A stretch of DNA of 64,000 nucleotides from Chlorophyllum brunneum (GCA_963576785.1 OY756146.1:1984001-2048000); one strand, 5' to 3'. Positions 11,430 through 22,500 are shown, counted from the first letter of the stretch. Notes: a model not told the origin generated them from the letters alone. Program-made: numbers and translations.

Positions 11430-11895
11430 TGTAGAAAGGTAATTCGGATAGACAGATATTATTGATAAAGTGGTCAGTGTCAGAAGTGTAGAGGTCAAAG
11501 TCAAGTAAGTCAATGCTAGTGTTGTACTCAAAGGGATAGGCAATGATGAAGAGGTTGTTTGATTAAACAAGATGCAGAACTAGGTCTGCTACATGGGGTT
11601 TATATACATATTGAAGCATAGGTGAGTCATACTACATAAGATACCAGAAATACATAGAATGTTCCTTATGACTCCCTTTAACTGCGGCGTAGTGCCTGCA
11701 GAGTACTGTGGAACGTAGTATACTAGTCATTGGTACTATGTAGAATAATCTATCAAGTACTTATAACTCTCATCATATGCAGAGCAACTCATTGGAAGTT
11801 ACTATGGATTGAAGTTACTGGAAAGTAACAGATCAGTCTATTATTAGAATAATGACTTCATAATCTATTTCTAGAATATGTCCGAAACTTCAACA
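11430..11895 (-). repeat. Probable 5' LTR of the copia element
   Basis: On the minus strand the block begins TGTTGAAGTTTC and ends ACCTTTCTACA, giving the usual TG...CA ends and a length of about 466 bp. A TATATAAA promoter box lies near plus 11610. Immediately downstream is GGTATCAGATAGAAGC, close to the GGTATCAGA primer-binding site common in copia elements. No second copy exists in the window, so the call rests on structure alone. Confidence 0.6.
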
Positions 11896-12548
11896 CAGGA
11901 TTTCCCCAACCCCAATCCCTTCTTGACCTCTTACCACTACCTTCCTAATTGGGACGGTTCTCTGGTGGGGGGCTTCTGGCCTGTTCTTGCTGGATGTTAG
12001 GTCCTGGCATTGTCTTATACACAGGGCAATGCATAGTACTCCCTTGGCGAAGGAGGTTAAAGGCTGGGTATGCTGGCCACTGTGTACTCACTCATTCTTG
12101 GACACGCAAACAAAGGTTGGGATCCATCATACGGTGGACAAGAATTAGTTCGAGCGGGGGGAGTGGCCCCTTGGCAAAGGGCCTTAATGACGGGGTATGC
12201 CTATCACTTTCTCTAGACGAGAGTTGATACTGGGTCGTACAGGACGGCAGGGGGTGCCCCCTTGGCAAAGGGGCTCAAAGACTGGGCATGCCAGTCGCCT
12301 TCTGCCCATTCACCTTGAGGGTTCCTCTAGCGGTGGAGGGACCCAGCGCACTCCCAAAATGGTGTCGTAGTTCCCCAATGGTGGGACTAGCGTCGGTCTA
12401 TTTGACTGAGCTGTGGTACAAGTCTAGTTTAACTAGGCGTTTACTCCAACATGGGAACTAAGAGAGAGGCTTCATTCTGCCCCGTTCCCCAGCTGAGAGG
12501 CTGAGCCCGAGAGGGTCCAAAAGGATAGGAGTCGATAAGAGGGGGTTT
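11896..12548. other. Gene-free flank of the gypsy insertion with a three-copy 41 bp repeat
   Basis: No gene is recognised. Three 41 bp segments align without gaps at 12043-12083, 12170-12210 and 12261-12301. They share the core CTTGGCRAAG and, 16-18 bases further on, GGGYATGC. The last five bases, GGTTT (12544-12548), are duplicated at 18991-18995 as the target site of the gypsy element. Confidence 0.5.
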
Positions 12549-12843
12549 TGTTACGAACTATAGATAGACTGATCATTCCTATCTCGCGCCCATTACCTCG
12601 TGTACCTTCACACCTGTTTCATTCCTCGTTCCATCTCCTATTTCATCTCTAAAGGCTATGCCTCCTATCTAACTTGTCTACTCGTCTCCCTTATTATTAG
12701 CCATCACCACTAGTATATAAAGTGTAGTAATACTTGATGTATTCCTTACACTTTACCAATCGTATCATCCCTTCGTCCTCTCTCTACTTCCTTTCCTTTA
12801 CCCAAAAGGCTTGCAACCTGAGTCAGAGACTAAGGTCATAACA
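12549..12843 (+). repeat. 5' LTR of the gypsy element
   Basis: It begins TGTTACGAAC and ends TCATAACA (TG...CA). A TATATAA box lies at 12714-12720. ACACTTTACCA at 12748-12758, 34 bp further on, is a likely transcript start because it is complementary to the PBS. About six transitions separate it from the 3' LTR. Confidence 0.95.
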
Positions 12844-12845
12844 TT

Positions 12846-12856
12846 TGGTAAAGTGT
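12846..12856 (+). promoter_or_regulatory. Primer-binding site, probably self-primed
   Basis: TGGTAAAGTGT lies two bases after the 5' LTR, where a PBS is expected. It is the exact reverse complement of ACACTTTACCA at 12748-12758 in the LTR, 34 bp past the TATA box. In Tf1 of fission yeast the 5' end of the transcript folds back on such a PBS and primes reverse transcription without a tRNA. The match is seen directly; the mechanism is inferred. Confidence 0.6.
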
Positions 12857-12936
12857 CATTCGACTCACCTTGCAAGAGAGGTGCCATTATTCGTAGCTAG
12901 GCTTGGAATAATAGCCTCCGACCAGAATGACAGTAT

Positions 12937-14172
12937 ATGAGCAACAGTAGCTCATCGAAAATACCGAGAAGACACAGAGCGAGACCAACAGACATCCAGG
13001 GTTCACCTATAGCAACAGGATCTAAACGATCAACAGAATCAGAAATCCCTGAAGGCCTTAAACGGCAGAAATCCGAACACAGCGTAGACGAAAGTACAGC
13101 TCTATTTGAAACCGAGTTCGACATAGAAGTCGCCAAAAACACATCCGATATAGATATCGCCGAGACCTACGAGAAAGAATCCGAGCACAGCACAGACAAA
13201 GAACCAGCTCCATTTGAAGAAGAAATCGACACAGAAGTCGCCGACGCCACAGCTGATATAGAAATTGCCGAGACCCACGAACACAGCGAACCAGAGACAG
13301 AGCCAGAAATGACAGAAGAAGTCAACGTCCCAAAGAACCTAGCCCCAGAGCCAGGATATTTTAATGGAGACAGAACCCAATTTGACGATTGGTGGAGAGC
13401 CATATCCTTATGGTTAATGTTCAACAAGATAGATGAAGAAGAACAGAAGATAGTGGCAATTTTAGCAAGAATGAAAGGGGGGCTAGCAGGTCCATACGCC
13501 AACACGCAGCTACAAGCCATCCAAAACAAGAAGACACCAGACTGGGACGACTTTACGAAGGAAATAGAAGCCACATTTTCCTTGGGAAATAGGAAAGCCA
13601 TAGCAGAAGGAGAAATCGAGACGTTCAAACAAGGAAAGAGGAACACGGCAGATTTCTTGATCGAGTTCGAGGCACTAAAAGCCCAAGCGGGGACAGACGA
13701 CACCCATGCAATATTCCTTCTCAAACGCCACACCAGAGCAGACATCATTCGAACAATAGTAGGCTACCCGACAACCTCCGTCCCAACGACATACACCAAA
13801 TGGAAAACTACAATCCTCGCAGTAGGACAGGGGTACGAAGCAACAGACATCACCCGAGGGGATATCAGAACCACAACCGGAGTTACTTATGGAGGCAGAG
13901 GACAACCCATGGAGATAGGAAGACAAAGGGCGGACACCGATCAAAATGGAAAACTGAGGTGCTACAACTGCAACCTCTATGGGCACATTGCCAAATACTG
14001 CAGGAAGAAGACGAAAGTCACATACACCAAGATAACGTGCTACAACTGTGGTAAACAGGACCACATCTCGAAGAACTGCCGGGCACCCAAGAAAGCGCAT
14101 ATCAGAGAGATCAACGAGGACAATGAACAAGAAATGGAGGAGAAAGAGGATTTTGTCGAAGGCTCCGAGTAG
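12937..14172 (+). CDS. gypsy Gag polyprotein
   Basis: This 411-residue intact ORF has a very acidic N-terminal third with many Glu and Asp. A retrotransposon gag core follows (about residues 140-270, containing FDDWWRAISLWL), then a basic segment and two CCHC knuckles, CYNCNLYGHIAKYC and CYNCGKQDHISKNC (about residues 347-385). Gag forms the particle and binds element RNA. Pol overlaps its last 46 bases in the -1 frame. The acidic N-terminal extension is longer than the minimal gag of this family. Confidence 0.9.
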   Translation: MSNSSSSKIPRRHRARPTDIQGSPIATGSKRSTESEIPEGLKRQKSEHSVDESTALFETEFDIEVAKNTSDIDIAETYEKESEHSTDKEPAPFEEEIDTEVADATADIEIAETHEHSEPETEPEMTEEVNVPKNLAPEPGYFNGDRTQFDDWWRAISLWLMFNKIDEEEQKIVAILARMKGGLAGPYANTQLQAIQNKKTPDWDDFTKEIEATFSLGNRKAIAEGEIETFKQGKRNTADFLIEFEALKAQAGTDDTHAIFLLKRHTRADIIRTIVGYPTTSVPTTYTKWKTTILAVGQGYEATDITRGDIRTTTGVTYGGRGQPMEIGRQRADTDQNGKLRCYNCNLYGHIAKYCRKKTKVTYTKITCYNCGKQDHISKNCRAPKKAHIREINEDNEQEMEEKEDFVEGSE

Positions 14173-17100
14173 GCGCAAACCCGCGAGCCAATAAACCTAG
14201 AGTTTCTATTTTATCCCACAATAGACGATATGTGATTCCCCAAAAACGAAACTCTACGCGCGAACTTCTTCTCGACTCAACAATCCAGACAAGAAAAGGA
14301 CGCAGACAAATCACAACCCTCGTAGACTCCGGATGCACCCACACGTGCATAGCACAACGAACGATAGACGAAGAACAGATCCCGACTAAACCTTTGGAGA
14401 CCCCGATCAGAGTGATCAATGCCGACGGCACAGAAAATAAAAAGGGAGAAATAACGGACAAGGCACAACTGGTATTAAACAACGGCAACCATACGGAACA
14501 AATCGACATGCTAGTAACCCAACTGGAAAGTGCGGACTTATATCTTGGACACGACTGGCTGGTCAAGCATAACCCGGAAATCGACTGGAACAATCACGTC
14601 ATACGATTCACCAGATGCCTGGATGATTGCAAAATATCACATAGCAACATACGGTTCAACGAAAGAATACGGGCAGTCAAGGAACACATTGAAGAGAAAA
14701 AGGCGGACCAGATGAATGATGAAGACCTACCACCATACCTCCAACGATATACCCACCTATTCAACAAAAGCAACTTCGATAAACTACCCGAGCACACGGT
14801 ATGGGACCATGAAATAAACCTGTCTGAAGACGCCCCCCCAGTACTACAGTCCAAGGTCTACCCAATGACAATAACAGAGAAACAAGAACTACAGAAGTTC
14901 CTCGACGAGAACCTTGCCTCAGGACGAATCAGACCATCACAATCCCCCTACGCCACCCCATGTTTCTTTATACCAAAAAAGGACGGAACCAAACGCCTGG
15001 TACAGGATTACAAAAAGCTGAACGAACACACTATCAAGGATAAAACACCACTACCACTCATAAGCGAAGTCCTAGACCGCCTAAAGGATGCAAAGGTGTT
15101 CAACAAGCTCGATATCATTTGGGGATACAACAACGTCAGGATTAGAGAAGGGGATGAATGGAAGGCAGCGTTTGTAACAAATAACGGATTATTCGAGCCA
15201 ACAGTCATGTTCTTCGGAATGAGCAATTCGCCAGCGACCTTTCAAAGGATGATGAACACAGTATTTCGGGAAATGTTACACGAAGGAACGCTTGTCAACT
15301 ACATGGATGATTTTGTCATTCCAGGAGCCACGCAGGAAGAACTCGAGGAAAGAACAACGCGGTTCTTAGACATTGCAGCCAAGCACCAGCTTTACTTCAA
15401 GCGGTCAAAATGCATGTTCAACGCAAAAGAAATACCCATACTGGGCTTTATAGTTGGACAAGACAGCGTTAAAATGGAGGAGGAGAAGGTGAAAGCAGTA
15501 AGAGAATGGCCGACACCCAAATCCGTGAAAGACGTCGAAAAATTCCTGGGCTTTGCAAACTTCTACCGACGATTCATACAAGACTTCAGTAACATAGCAA
15601 CACCACTACACGAACTAAAGAAGAAGGACGCGCAATGGTCATGGTCAGAATGACAACAGCAAGCGTTTGAAAAAATCAAGGAGAAAATCACGAGCGAACC
15701 AGTACTAGCAATGCCTCAAGACAGAGGACAATACAGGGTAGAAGTAGACGCATCGGGATATGGAGTAGGAGCGGTGTTGTCACAAAACCAGAGAGATCAG
15801 TGGCACCCAATCGCCTTTCACTCAAGAACAATGACACCAGCAGAACGAAACTACCAAATCTACGACAAAGAACTACTAGCAATCCGGGAAGCAGTCAAAA
15901 TGTGGAGACAGTATCTACTCGATGCCAATGAACCATTCGAAATATGGACGGACCACAAGAACTTAGAATACTTCAGGAAACCACAACAACTCACAGGACG
16001 ACAAGCAAGATGGCAACTGGAACTACAAGAATATCGCTACACGCTAAAACACATACCCGGAAAGACAAACACAAAAGCAGATGTACTATCAAGACTAGCA
16101 AAAACGGACACCACCAGAGATAACACAGATATCACACTATTACCCGACCACTTATTCGATAACACCACCGCCGAAATCAGACAAATTTGGGAAATATCGG
16201 GAGAGGAAGACCTGAAACACCGATTACGAAAGGAGCAAAGAAGAGAAACACAGTGGCTAAGAGAAAAGGAGAAACGACCAGAGGAGATATGGGAAACTGA
16301 TGGATTACCCATGTTTGAAGGAAGAATATACGTACCACTGAACGCCGAGTTACGCCAAGAAATACTCCAACAACACCATGACAAAACGGACGTAGGACAC
16401 CCGGGACAGCATAGAATGATCGAACTCCTCAAAAGGACATATTGGTGGCCACAAATGCGCAATGATGTTAAACAATACATCAAAGGGTGCGACACATGTT
16501 AGCGAAATAAGATACTCCGGATACGACCTACCACACATCTCCATCCACTACCGATACCCATCGGACCATGGGAAGAAATATCAATCGACATGATAGGACC
16601 ACTACCAGAATCAGAAGGATATGATGCGATACTTGTCATTGTCGATTGTTTCAGCAAAATGATCAGATTACGCGCAGTTAACACCACCCTATCATCCGAA
16701 GAGTTAGGAGATATTTATCGTGATGATATATGGAGACAACACGGGATACCCCGCAGGATCATCAGTGACAGAGGACCACAGTTCGCGTCAAAATTCATGG
16801 CAGAACTTTGTAGAGCAACTGGCACCCAACGTAACCTATCCACGGCATACCATCCACAAACAGACGGTCAGACAGAGCGCATCAACCAGGAGGTTGAAGC
16901 ATACCTCAGAAACGTAATCAACCATGCGCAGGACAACTGGAAAAAATGGCTCAGCACAGCGGAATTCCAGTATAACGACAAAATACATAGCGCCACAGGA
17001 CATTCACCGTTCCAGATAGTATATGGACGACATCCATGGAAAGGAGATATCTCAAACATATCCAAGGCACCTGCGATCACGGAACGAATACAAGAGTTAC

Positions 17101-17654
17101 AAGACATGCACCAAAAAACGATTGAGATGCTACAACAGAGCCAGACGCAAATGAAGAAACGGAATAGCACAAAATCAGAACATGAGTATGAGACAGGAAG
17201 CCAAGTTTGGCTCGAAGCGGACAACATTAGGACAACAAGGCCGACAAAAAAACTTGATCATAGGAGATACAGACCATTCCGGGTAAAAGAAAAAATAGGT
17301 GAAACAAGCTACCGGCTGGAGCTACCTAAAACATGGGCGATACACGACGTATTTAACAGCAGACTCCTCTCCCCCTATCACAAACCCGAGTATGACAGCC
17401 AGCGCACTCCACCACCACTGATTCCCGAGATAATCAATGATGAGGAACACTACGAGGTAGATGAAGTCCGAGGACACTGCACAAGGGGAAAACGAAAACA
17501 GTACCTAATACACTGGAAAGGATATACGTCCGAAGAAGACACATGGGAAGATGAGGCAAATTTGGAAAATGCCAAGGAGGCAGTACAAGAGTTCATGAGC
17601 AAGATTTCGAGGACGAAACCTATAAAAAGGGGAGGTAAAAAGCAGCAATTATGA
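14127..17654 (+). pseudogene. gypsy Pol polyprotein, two in-frame stops
   Basis: The frame is open from 14127 and overlaps gag. In order it holds: protease LVDSGCTHTCI (near 14310); reverse transcriptase with YMDDF (near 15300); RNase H with VEVDASGYGVGAVLSQ (near 15740); integrase zinc motif HH...CDTC (near 16370-16500); the DDE core with ISDRGPQFAS and NQEVEAY; and a chromodomain near 17455-17610 with HWKGYTSEEDTWE. TGA at 15651-15653 lies between RT and RNase H, and TAG at 16500-16502 replaces the usual Gln in CDTCQRNK. The frame is otherwise unbroken. Chromodomains steer integration to modified histones in this family. Confidence 0.92.
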
Positions 17655-17751
17655 ACAACAGACCTCGCATTCCAAGCAACCACTACACTCAACGCATCAC
17701 TCATGGTATCCACTTCACCCTCGACTTTGCCAACTATCTTCACAATACACC

Positions 17752-18504
17752 ATGCCCGCCAAACGCCAACTCACTCCATACCCCTACCTCAAAGAATTCG
17801 ATAAACTCGTCCCAGAAAGAACCAGCCATGAGGAGCTCGTGGAAGGAGAAACCCTAGTCAACACCATGATACTATTGGGAGCAGCAATGAAGGCAACCCA
17901 AGAAGGGGCATCTAAAATAATGGATACCCTATCCGACGCCACTCCAAGACTCAATCAGTTTATCATCGACGAAGGAAGGAGAGACCAGTTAGAGAGACAC
18001 CTATATGAAATCAACGACGACCTGCAACTTATTGTCATCTCCAATATGCAAGCTTGGATGCATAGCATCCTCGTAGCCCTAGCCGAACGACTCAATACAT
18101 ACGAGTCAAGGAGCACAGAAAACCTCTCCCACCACATCATCAACCGACTACTTGTTAGCAACGACCCATTCCCCATCCAACATCACATCTGTCATAAATG
18201 TGAGCAAAAGACACAAGAAGCAACAGCCGCCGATCAACTGCTTCACCCCGACATCGAAGAAGAAGTAGCCCACCTCCAAACCATCCTCACCACGGTAGTA
18301 CCCCCCATCACACCTATGACTTTCCACCCGCCACAGGGATACAACACGTTGAAATCGGAAGGCGAAAAGGACAACGAATATTGGAGGGGCATAGTGCATA
18401 AACTCCTAAGCAATCACACCAACGACAACACCACGTACAATAATCACACCCACTTCCTGTTCAAAGAAGGTCCACCCCACGCACCCCTCTGGATCGGATT
18501 ATGA
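17752..18504 (+). CDS. Accessory third ORF of the gypsy element (unknown function)
   Basis: This is an intact 250-residue ORF, 97 bp after the pol stop and 191 bp before the 3' LTR. It starts MPAKRQLTPYPY. It looks mostly helical and soluble: no signal peptide, membrane segment, protease site or coiled coil is obvious, so it does not look like an env protein. A CHKCEQK pair of cysteines sits mid-protein. The C-terminus PPHAPLWIGL is the most conserved part. A homologue occupies the same place in the other gypsy fragment (2966-3605, -), which argues that it is a genuine element gene. How it is translated is unclear. Confidence 0.75.
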   Translation: MPAKRQLTPYPYLKEFDKLVPERTSHEELVEGETLVNTMILLGAAMKATQEGASKIMDTLSDATPRLNQFIIDEGRRDQLERHLYEINDDLQLIVISNMQAWMHSILVALAERLNTYESRSTENLSHHIINRLLVSNDPFPIQHHICHKCEQKTQEATAADQLLHPDIEEEVAHLQTILTTVVPPITPMTFHPPQGYNTLKSEGEKDNEYWRGIVHKLLSNHTNDNTTYNNHTHFLFKEGPPHAPLWIGL

Positions 18505-18683
18505 CGTGTCAACAAAACACCTCTCATCAGAGGAAACAAGAAGGACTTGGCCAGAGCTCTGGGAGCTGCCATACCTATGAACGAGTAAATTCTCATCGCG
18601 CCTTCCTACCTTTTCCAAATTCCGTATGTTTTACTTTACGAAGGACCTTTACAGTAATATGCATCATGAGGGCATGAAGCTTG

Positions 18684-18695
18684 AAAGGGAGGTAT
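18684..18695 (+). promoter_or_regulatory. Polypurine tract of the gypsy element
   Basis: AAAGGGAGGTAT ends directly before the 3' LTR. This is the standard site of plus-strand DNA priming. The same tract flanks the LTR at 2549-2841 on the other strand. Confidence 0.75.
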
Positions 18696-18990
18696 TGTTA
18701 CGAACTATAGATAGACTGATCATTCCTATCTCGCGCCCATTACCTCGTGTACCTTCACACCTGTTTCATTCCTCGTTCCATCTCCTGTTTCATCTCTAAA
18801 GGCTATGCCTCCTATCTGACTCGTCTACTCGTCTCCCTTATTATTAGCCATCACCACTAGTATATAAAGTGTAGTAATACTTGATGTATTCCTTACACTT
18901 TACCAATTGTATCATCCCTTCGTCCTCTCTCTACTTCCTTTCCTTTACCCAAAAGGCTTGCAACCTGAGTCAGAGACTAAGGTTGTAACA
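18696..18990 (+). repeat. 3' LTR of the gypsy element
   Basis: It begins TGTTACGAAC and ends GGTTGTAACA, 295 bp, and is followed by the target duplication GGTTT. The differences from the 5' LTR that I could find (six) are all transitions. Confidence 0.95.
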
Positions 18991-19596
18991 GGTTTGGGGA
19001 AAAAACAAGCCAACTGCAAGGACAGGCTACCCCCCTCCAGTTGCATTACAAGGGTGTGGATCTGTAGACAACCCCCCCTGGCCGTGCTGGACATTAGTAG
19101 GGATCACTCAAACTCCAGGGCACTATTTCACATGGGTGCCGCAAGGCATTCCGTGGATTTGCTTTGTAAGCAAGGTGCAATCACCTTGCTTTGTAAGCAA
19201 GGTGCAATCACCTTGCTTTGTAAGCAAGGTGCAATCACCTTGCTTTGTAAGCAAGGTGCAATCACCTTGCTTTGTAAGCAAGGTGCAATCACCTCCCTGG
19301 TAGCAGCCCCTGCAAGACAGAGACCCTAGACACCATTAACACGCGGATCTGCGCCCTATGGGCATAGCAAAGCGGGTGCTGGGGTACGGGAAGCCAGCCG
19401 GGGGTGGAATCCTGGAACCACTGGTGGGCCATGGCGGACCGTGCAGAGAATGTGCGGCCTGGCCGGAGAGGTCTAAATCCTCTGTCGGTGGGTCTCGGAG
19501 AGAAGCCGAGTGTACCTGCTTAAGTTGATACCGTGATGCCGCCTTCGGGGGGTAAGGGCATTAGTCCACAAGGGCCCCCTTAGTCAAGGCCTTTTC
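18991..19596. other. Gene-free region between the gypsy element and LINE B
   Basis: No gene is recognised. It contains the 27 bp tandem repeat described separately. The part from 19330 to 19590 is GC-rich and might be a LINE 5' region, but no match inside the window supports that. Confidence 0.4.
19159..19293 (+). repeat. 27 bp tandem repeat, five perfect copies, each forming a hairpin
   Basis: The unit TTGCTTTGTAAGCAAGGTGC plus AATCACC is repeated five times without a mismatch. Across unit joints CACCTTGCTT, TGT, AAGCAAGGTG forms a perfect 10 bp stem with a 3-base loop. Because 27 is divisible by three, the array is open in one frame (LLCKQGAIT repeated), but no real gene is evident around it. 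Confidence 0.95.
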
Positions 19597-22500
19597 TTCT
19601 AATGGGAGGAGATATCAACATCAGATCGGAGTTATGGGACCCTTTAACGGATCAACATCCAGCAATTGCGGACTGACTCCTGATGATTACCGAAGCCCTC
19701 AATCTTGTGAGGTCAACTCCGTCTGAAGCCAAGCCAACTCATTACACTTCAGACCCCAATCTGCCAGACATGGTCATTGACCTGTTATTTGTCTCGGGAG
19801 TGTTACCACACATCCCCACCCATGCCATCCAGGAAGGCAATCGGTACAACTCGGACCATGCCCCCCTCTTAGTTAGGTTACCTATTCTGCAAATGGATGT
19901 CGTCATCGAGAGACTGACAATCCCCAAGGGCTCGGATGAGGAAACCAGATTCCTGATGGACATCATGGAAGGGGTCAAAAACAAGAACTGGCCAATGAAT
20001 GATGCTGACGAGCTGGAGAGAGCGGTCACTGAATTGGGAGTTTTATTTGACAGATCCTGGAGCCAAAATGCGAAGACAACCAAGATCACCACTAGATCCA
20101 AGACCTGGTGGAACGAGGAGTACTCTACCGCACTCGCTACACACCGTGCGGACCAGAAGAACAAGTGCAAATGGAATGCTTTTCGCAAGACCACAAGGAA
20201 GACGAAAAGAGCTTATTTTGACAAGAAGATCCAAGAAATCTCGGTCAACCAAAAACGCCCGTGGGATCTCATGCCATGGGTTAAAGATCATGCGCTCCCC
20301 GCTACGGAAGCCATGCATCATAACGACCGACCTTGTCTCACTCTGGACAATCTGTGGACGGCACTTGACCAACACTATAACACTGCCCATGATAGACCAA
20401 TGAATGCGGTAGTCCTGGACGAACTTCCTCCTCCGTACGGAGTGGAGAATAGGACTTGGGTAGATTTCTCTCTCTTAGAGATGATGGATTCGCTCAAGGA
20501 TACCTCAAATTCTTCCTCCCCCAGTCCCGACCACATCTCTTGGTCCCATCTTAAGCAGATCATTGCCTATGACACTTGTGCCAGTCTCTTCCTCAAAATC
20601 AGCAGTGCGTGTCTAAACATCGGACATTGGCCCGCGCACTTCAAGAAGTCAACGTCGGTGATCATCTCCAAACCCAACAAACCCAACTACTCCACCCCAA
20701 AGGCGTTCAGACTGATTGTCCTCCTTAACACGTTTGGCAAGCTAATAGAGAAGATGCTCGCTAAATGACTCCAATTCGAGGCTGTGAAATTCAAGGTCCT
20801 CCATCTGCACCAATTGGGAGCTATCCGCCAACGATCTACTGAAGACGCGGGTCTCTTCCTAACGTACATCATCCGGGGAGCTTGGACAAAGAAGAAGAAG
20901 ACATCGGTGCTCACATTCGATGTCGCCCAATTCTTCCCCTCCCTCAACCACCAATTCCTTGTCAATATACTACAATGCCAAGGATTTCCCCCTCAAATCA
21001 CAGTGTTCTTCAGCAATTACCTCAAAGAATGCCGCACAACCTACTGGTAGAACATTGAAACATCCCCTGAATTCGACGCAGCGGTGGGAGTAGGTCAAGG
21101 CTCAGCCCTTAGCCCTATTCTCTCCACCCTATTCCTTGCCCCCTTACTCCACATCTTTGATATCCATATGGAGGAACACCGCGATAAGTGGGACTTTGAT
21201 GTCCTGTCGTTTGTCGATGACGGCACTTTGATCGCACAATCCCCGTCCCTGGAACGGAACGTCGAGATCCTTCAACACATGTACCGCAAAATGGAGTGGC
21301 TCATGAACGAATTCGGCCTGGAGATTGAACATGGCAAGTCAGAGATCTTCCACTTCACATGTGCAACACAAGACTCAAATCCCTCGATCGACTTGGGATC
21401 CCTGCCGTTCACGGGTCGCAACCCCCTCAAACCAAAGACCCACTGGTGGTACCTCGGATTCTACTTCGATCAGACGTTGACCTTCAAGGAATACATGCGA
21501 TTCTACTCTGCCAAAGCGATCTCTACGATTAAGGCAATAAAGATGCTGGGGAACTCCATCAGAGGCCTGTCCCCCAGCAACAAGAGACTGTTGTACCGCT
21601 CGTGTGTCGTACCGGTTGCAACATACGGATATTGACTCTGGTTTCACGATAGGTCTCGTACCAAAGGGACCTGTGAGATCCTAAACAAGATGCAACATAG
21701 TGTGGTGCTCTGGATTACCGGGGCCTTCCGGACTTCTCCTACCGGCGGCGTAGAGTCCCTCGCAGGGCTCATGCCCATCAAACTCCATCTCCAAAAGTTG
21801 GCCAAACGACAAACGTCGAGGCTTCATACGTTGGATGATGAACATGCTTTGGCAAGATTGACAAGAGAATATCACTCTTTCCCCCACCGACTTTACATCA
21901 AGAATTTCATGAAGATTCAGAAGAAGAAGACACTAGGAGCCATGATAGACACTTCACACCCCACCCCCGAGACTCGTTATGTAGAACACTTTAACTCTGT
22001 TTCTAAATCTCTCTGGCCTGGACATAGGTTACTTGACTGTTTCTCTACTAATGTATCTTTTATAGAATTCAACCGGGACAGTCCTCACCTCTCAATGACG
22101 CTTTGGGACAATGTAACAAACAATGCGACGATGGACGACAAGTCCATTATTATTGGTACAGACAGCTCAGTCCACCCCAACCCCAATCCGCTTGCCAAGC
22201 CAGTTCACGGTGGCAGCAACTATTTGACACTTAGACGGAGGGAGCTCTATCATGAAGAGGCTCGGAGGAACTATGTCGACAGACACAGAACTAGTTGCAC
22301 AGTACTTAGGAATTACCAAGGTACTCGCGACTGTGGAATATGACCAGGTTGAGCACATTCACGTGTTCACAGACTCTATCACAGCCTCCCGGCTCCTACT
22401 CGATTGTTCGCCACACTCCTGTCAGCAACAGTCCATCCTCACATCAAAGGTGCTCCTGGCTTGGTTCAACAAGTCAGACCAAAACCGCCTCTCCTTTTAC

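Larger units (their letters stand above)
5165..11895 (-). mobile_element. Ty1/copia retrotransposon, decayed, 5' LTR retained
   Basis: The minus-strand order is 5' LTR (11895-11430), gag (from about 11163), an unassigned region, protease, integrase, reverse transcriptase and RNase H (stop at 5165). Protease-integrase-RT is the copia order. From 10705 to 5165 all coding pieces share one frame, so the polyprotein is interrupted by stop codons, not frameshifts; one frame change lies near 10705. No matching 3' LTR was found below 5165. The element is incomplete and almost certainly inactive. Confidence 0.85.
12549..18990 (+). mobile_element. Chromodomain Ty3/gypsy retrotransposon (chromovirus) with an extra ORF
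   Basis: The element is 6442 bp with 295 bp LTRs (12549-12843, 18696-18990) and a perfect 5 bp target duplication, GGTTT (12544-12548 and 18991-18995). Inside are gag (12937-14172), pol (14127-17654, -1 frame, order PR-RT-RNase H-IN-chromodomain) and a third ORF (17752-18504). The purine tract TTGAAAGGGAGGTAT precedes the 3' LTR. The PBS appears to pair with the element's own LTR. The LTRs differ at about six positions, so insertion was fairly recent. Two stops in pol make this copy non-autonomous. Confidence 0.95.

Noticed and set aside
13675..14178. 167-codon minus-strand ORF
   Set aside because: It is antisense to the intact gag with its two zinc knuckles; a shadow of biased codon use.
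19159..19293. Repeat array as a CRISPR
   Set aside because: The units are directly adjacent with no spacers, and the genome is eukaryotic.
19330..19596. GC-rich stretch as rRNA or structured RNA
   Set aside because: No conserved rRNA motif is present; it is more likely repeat DNA.
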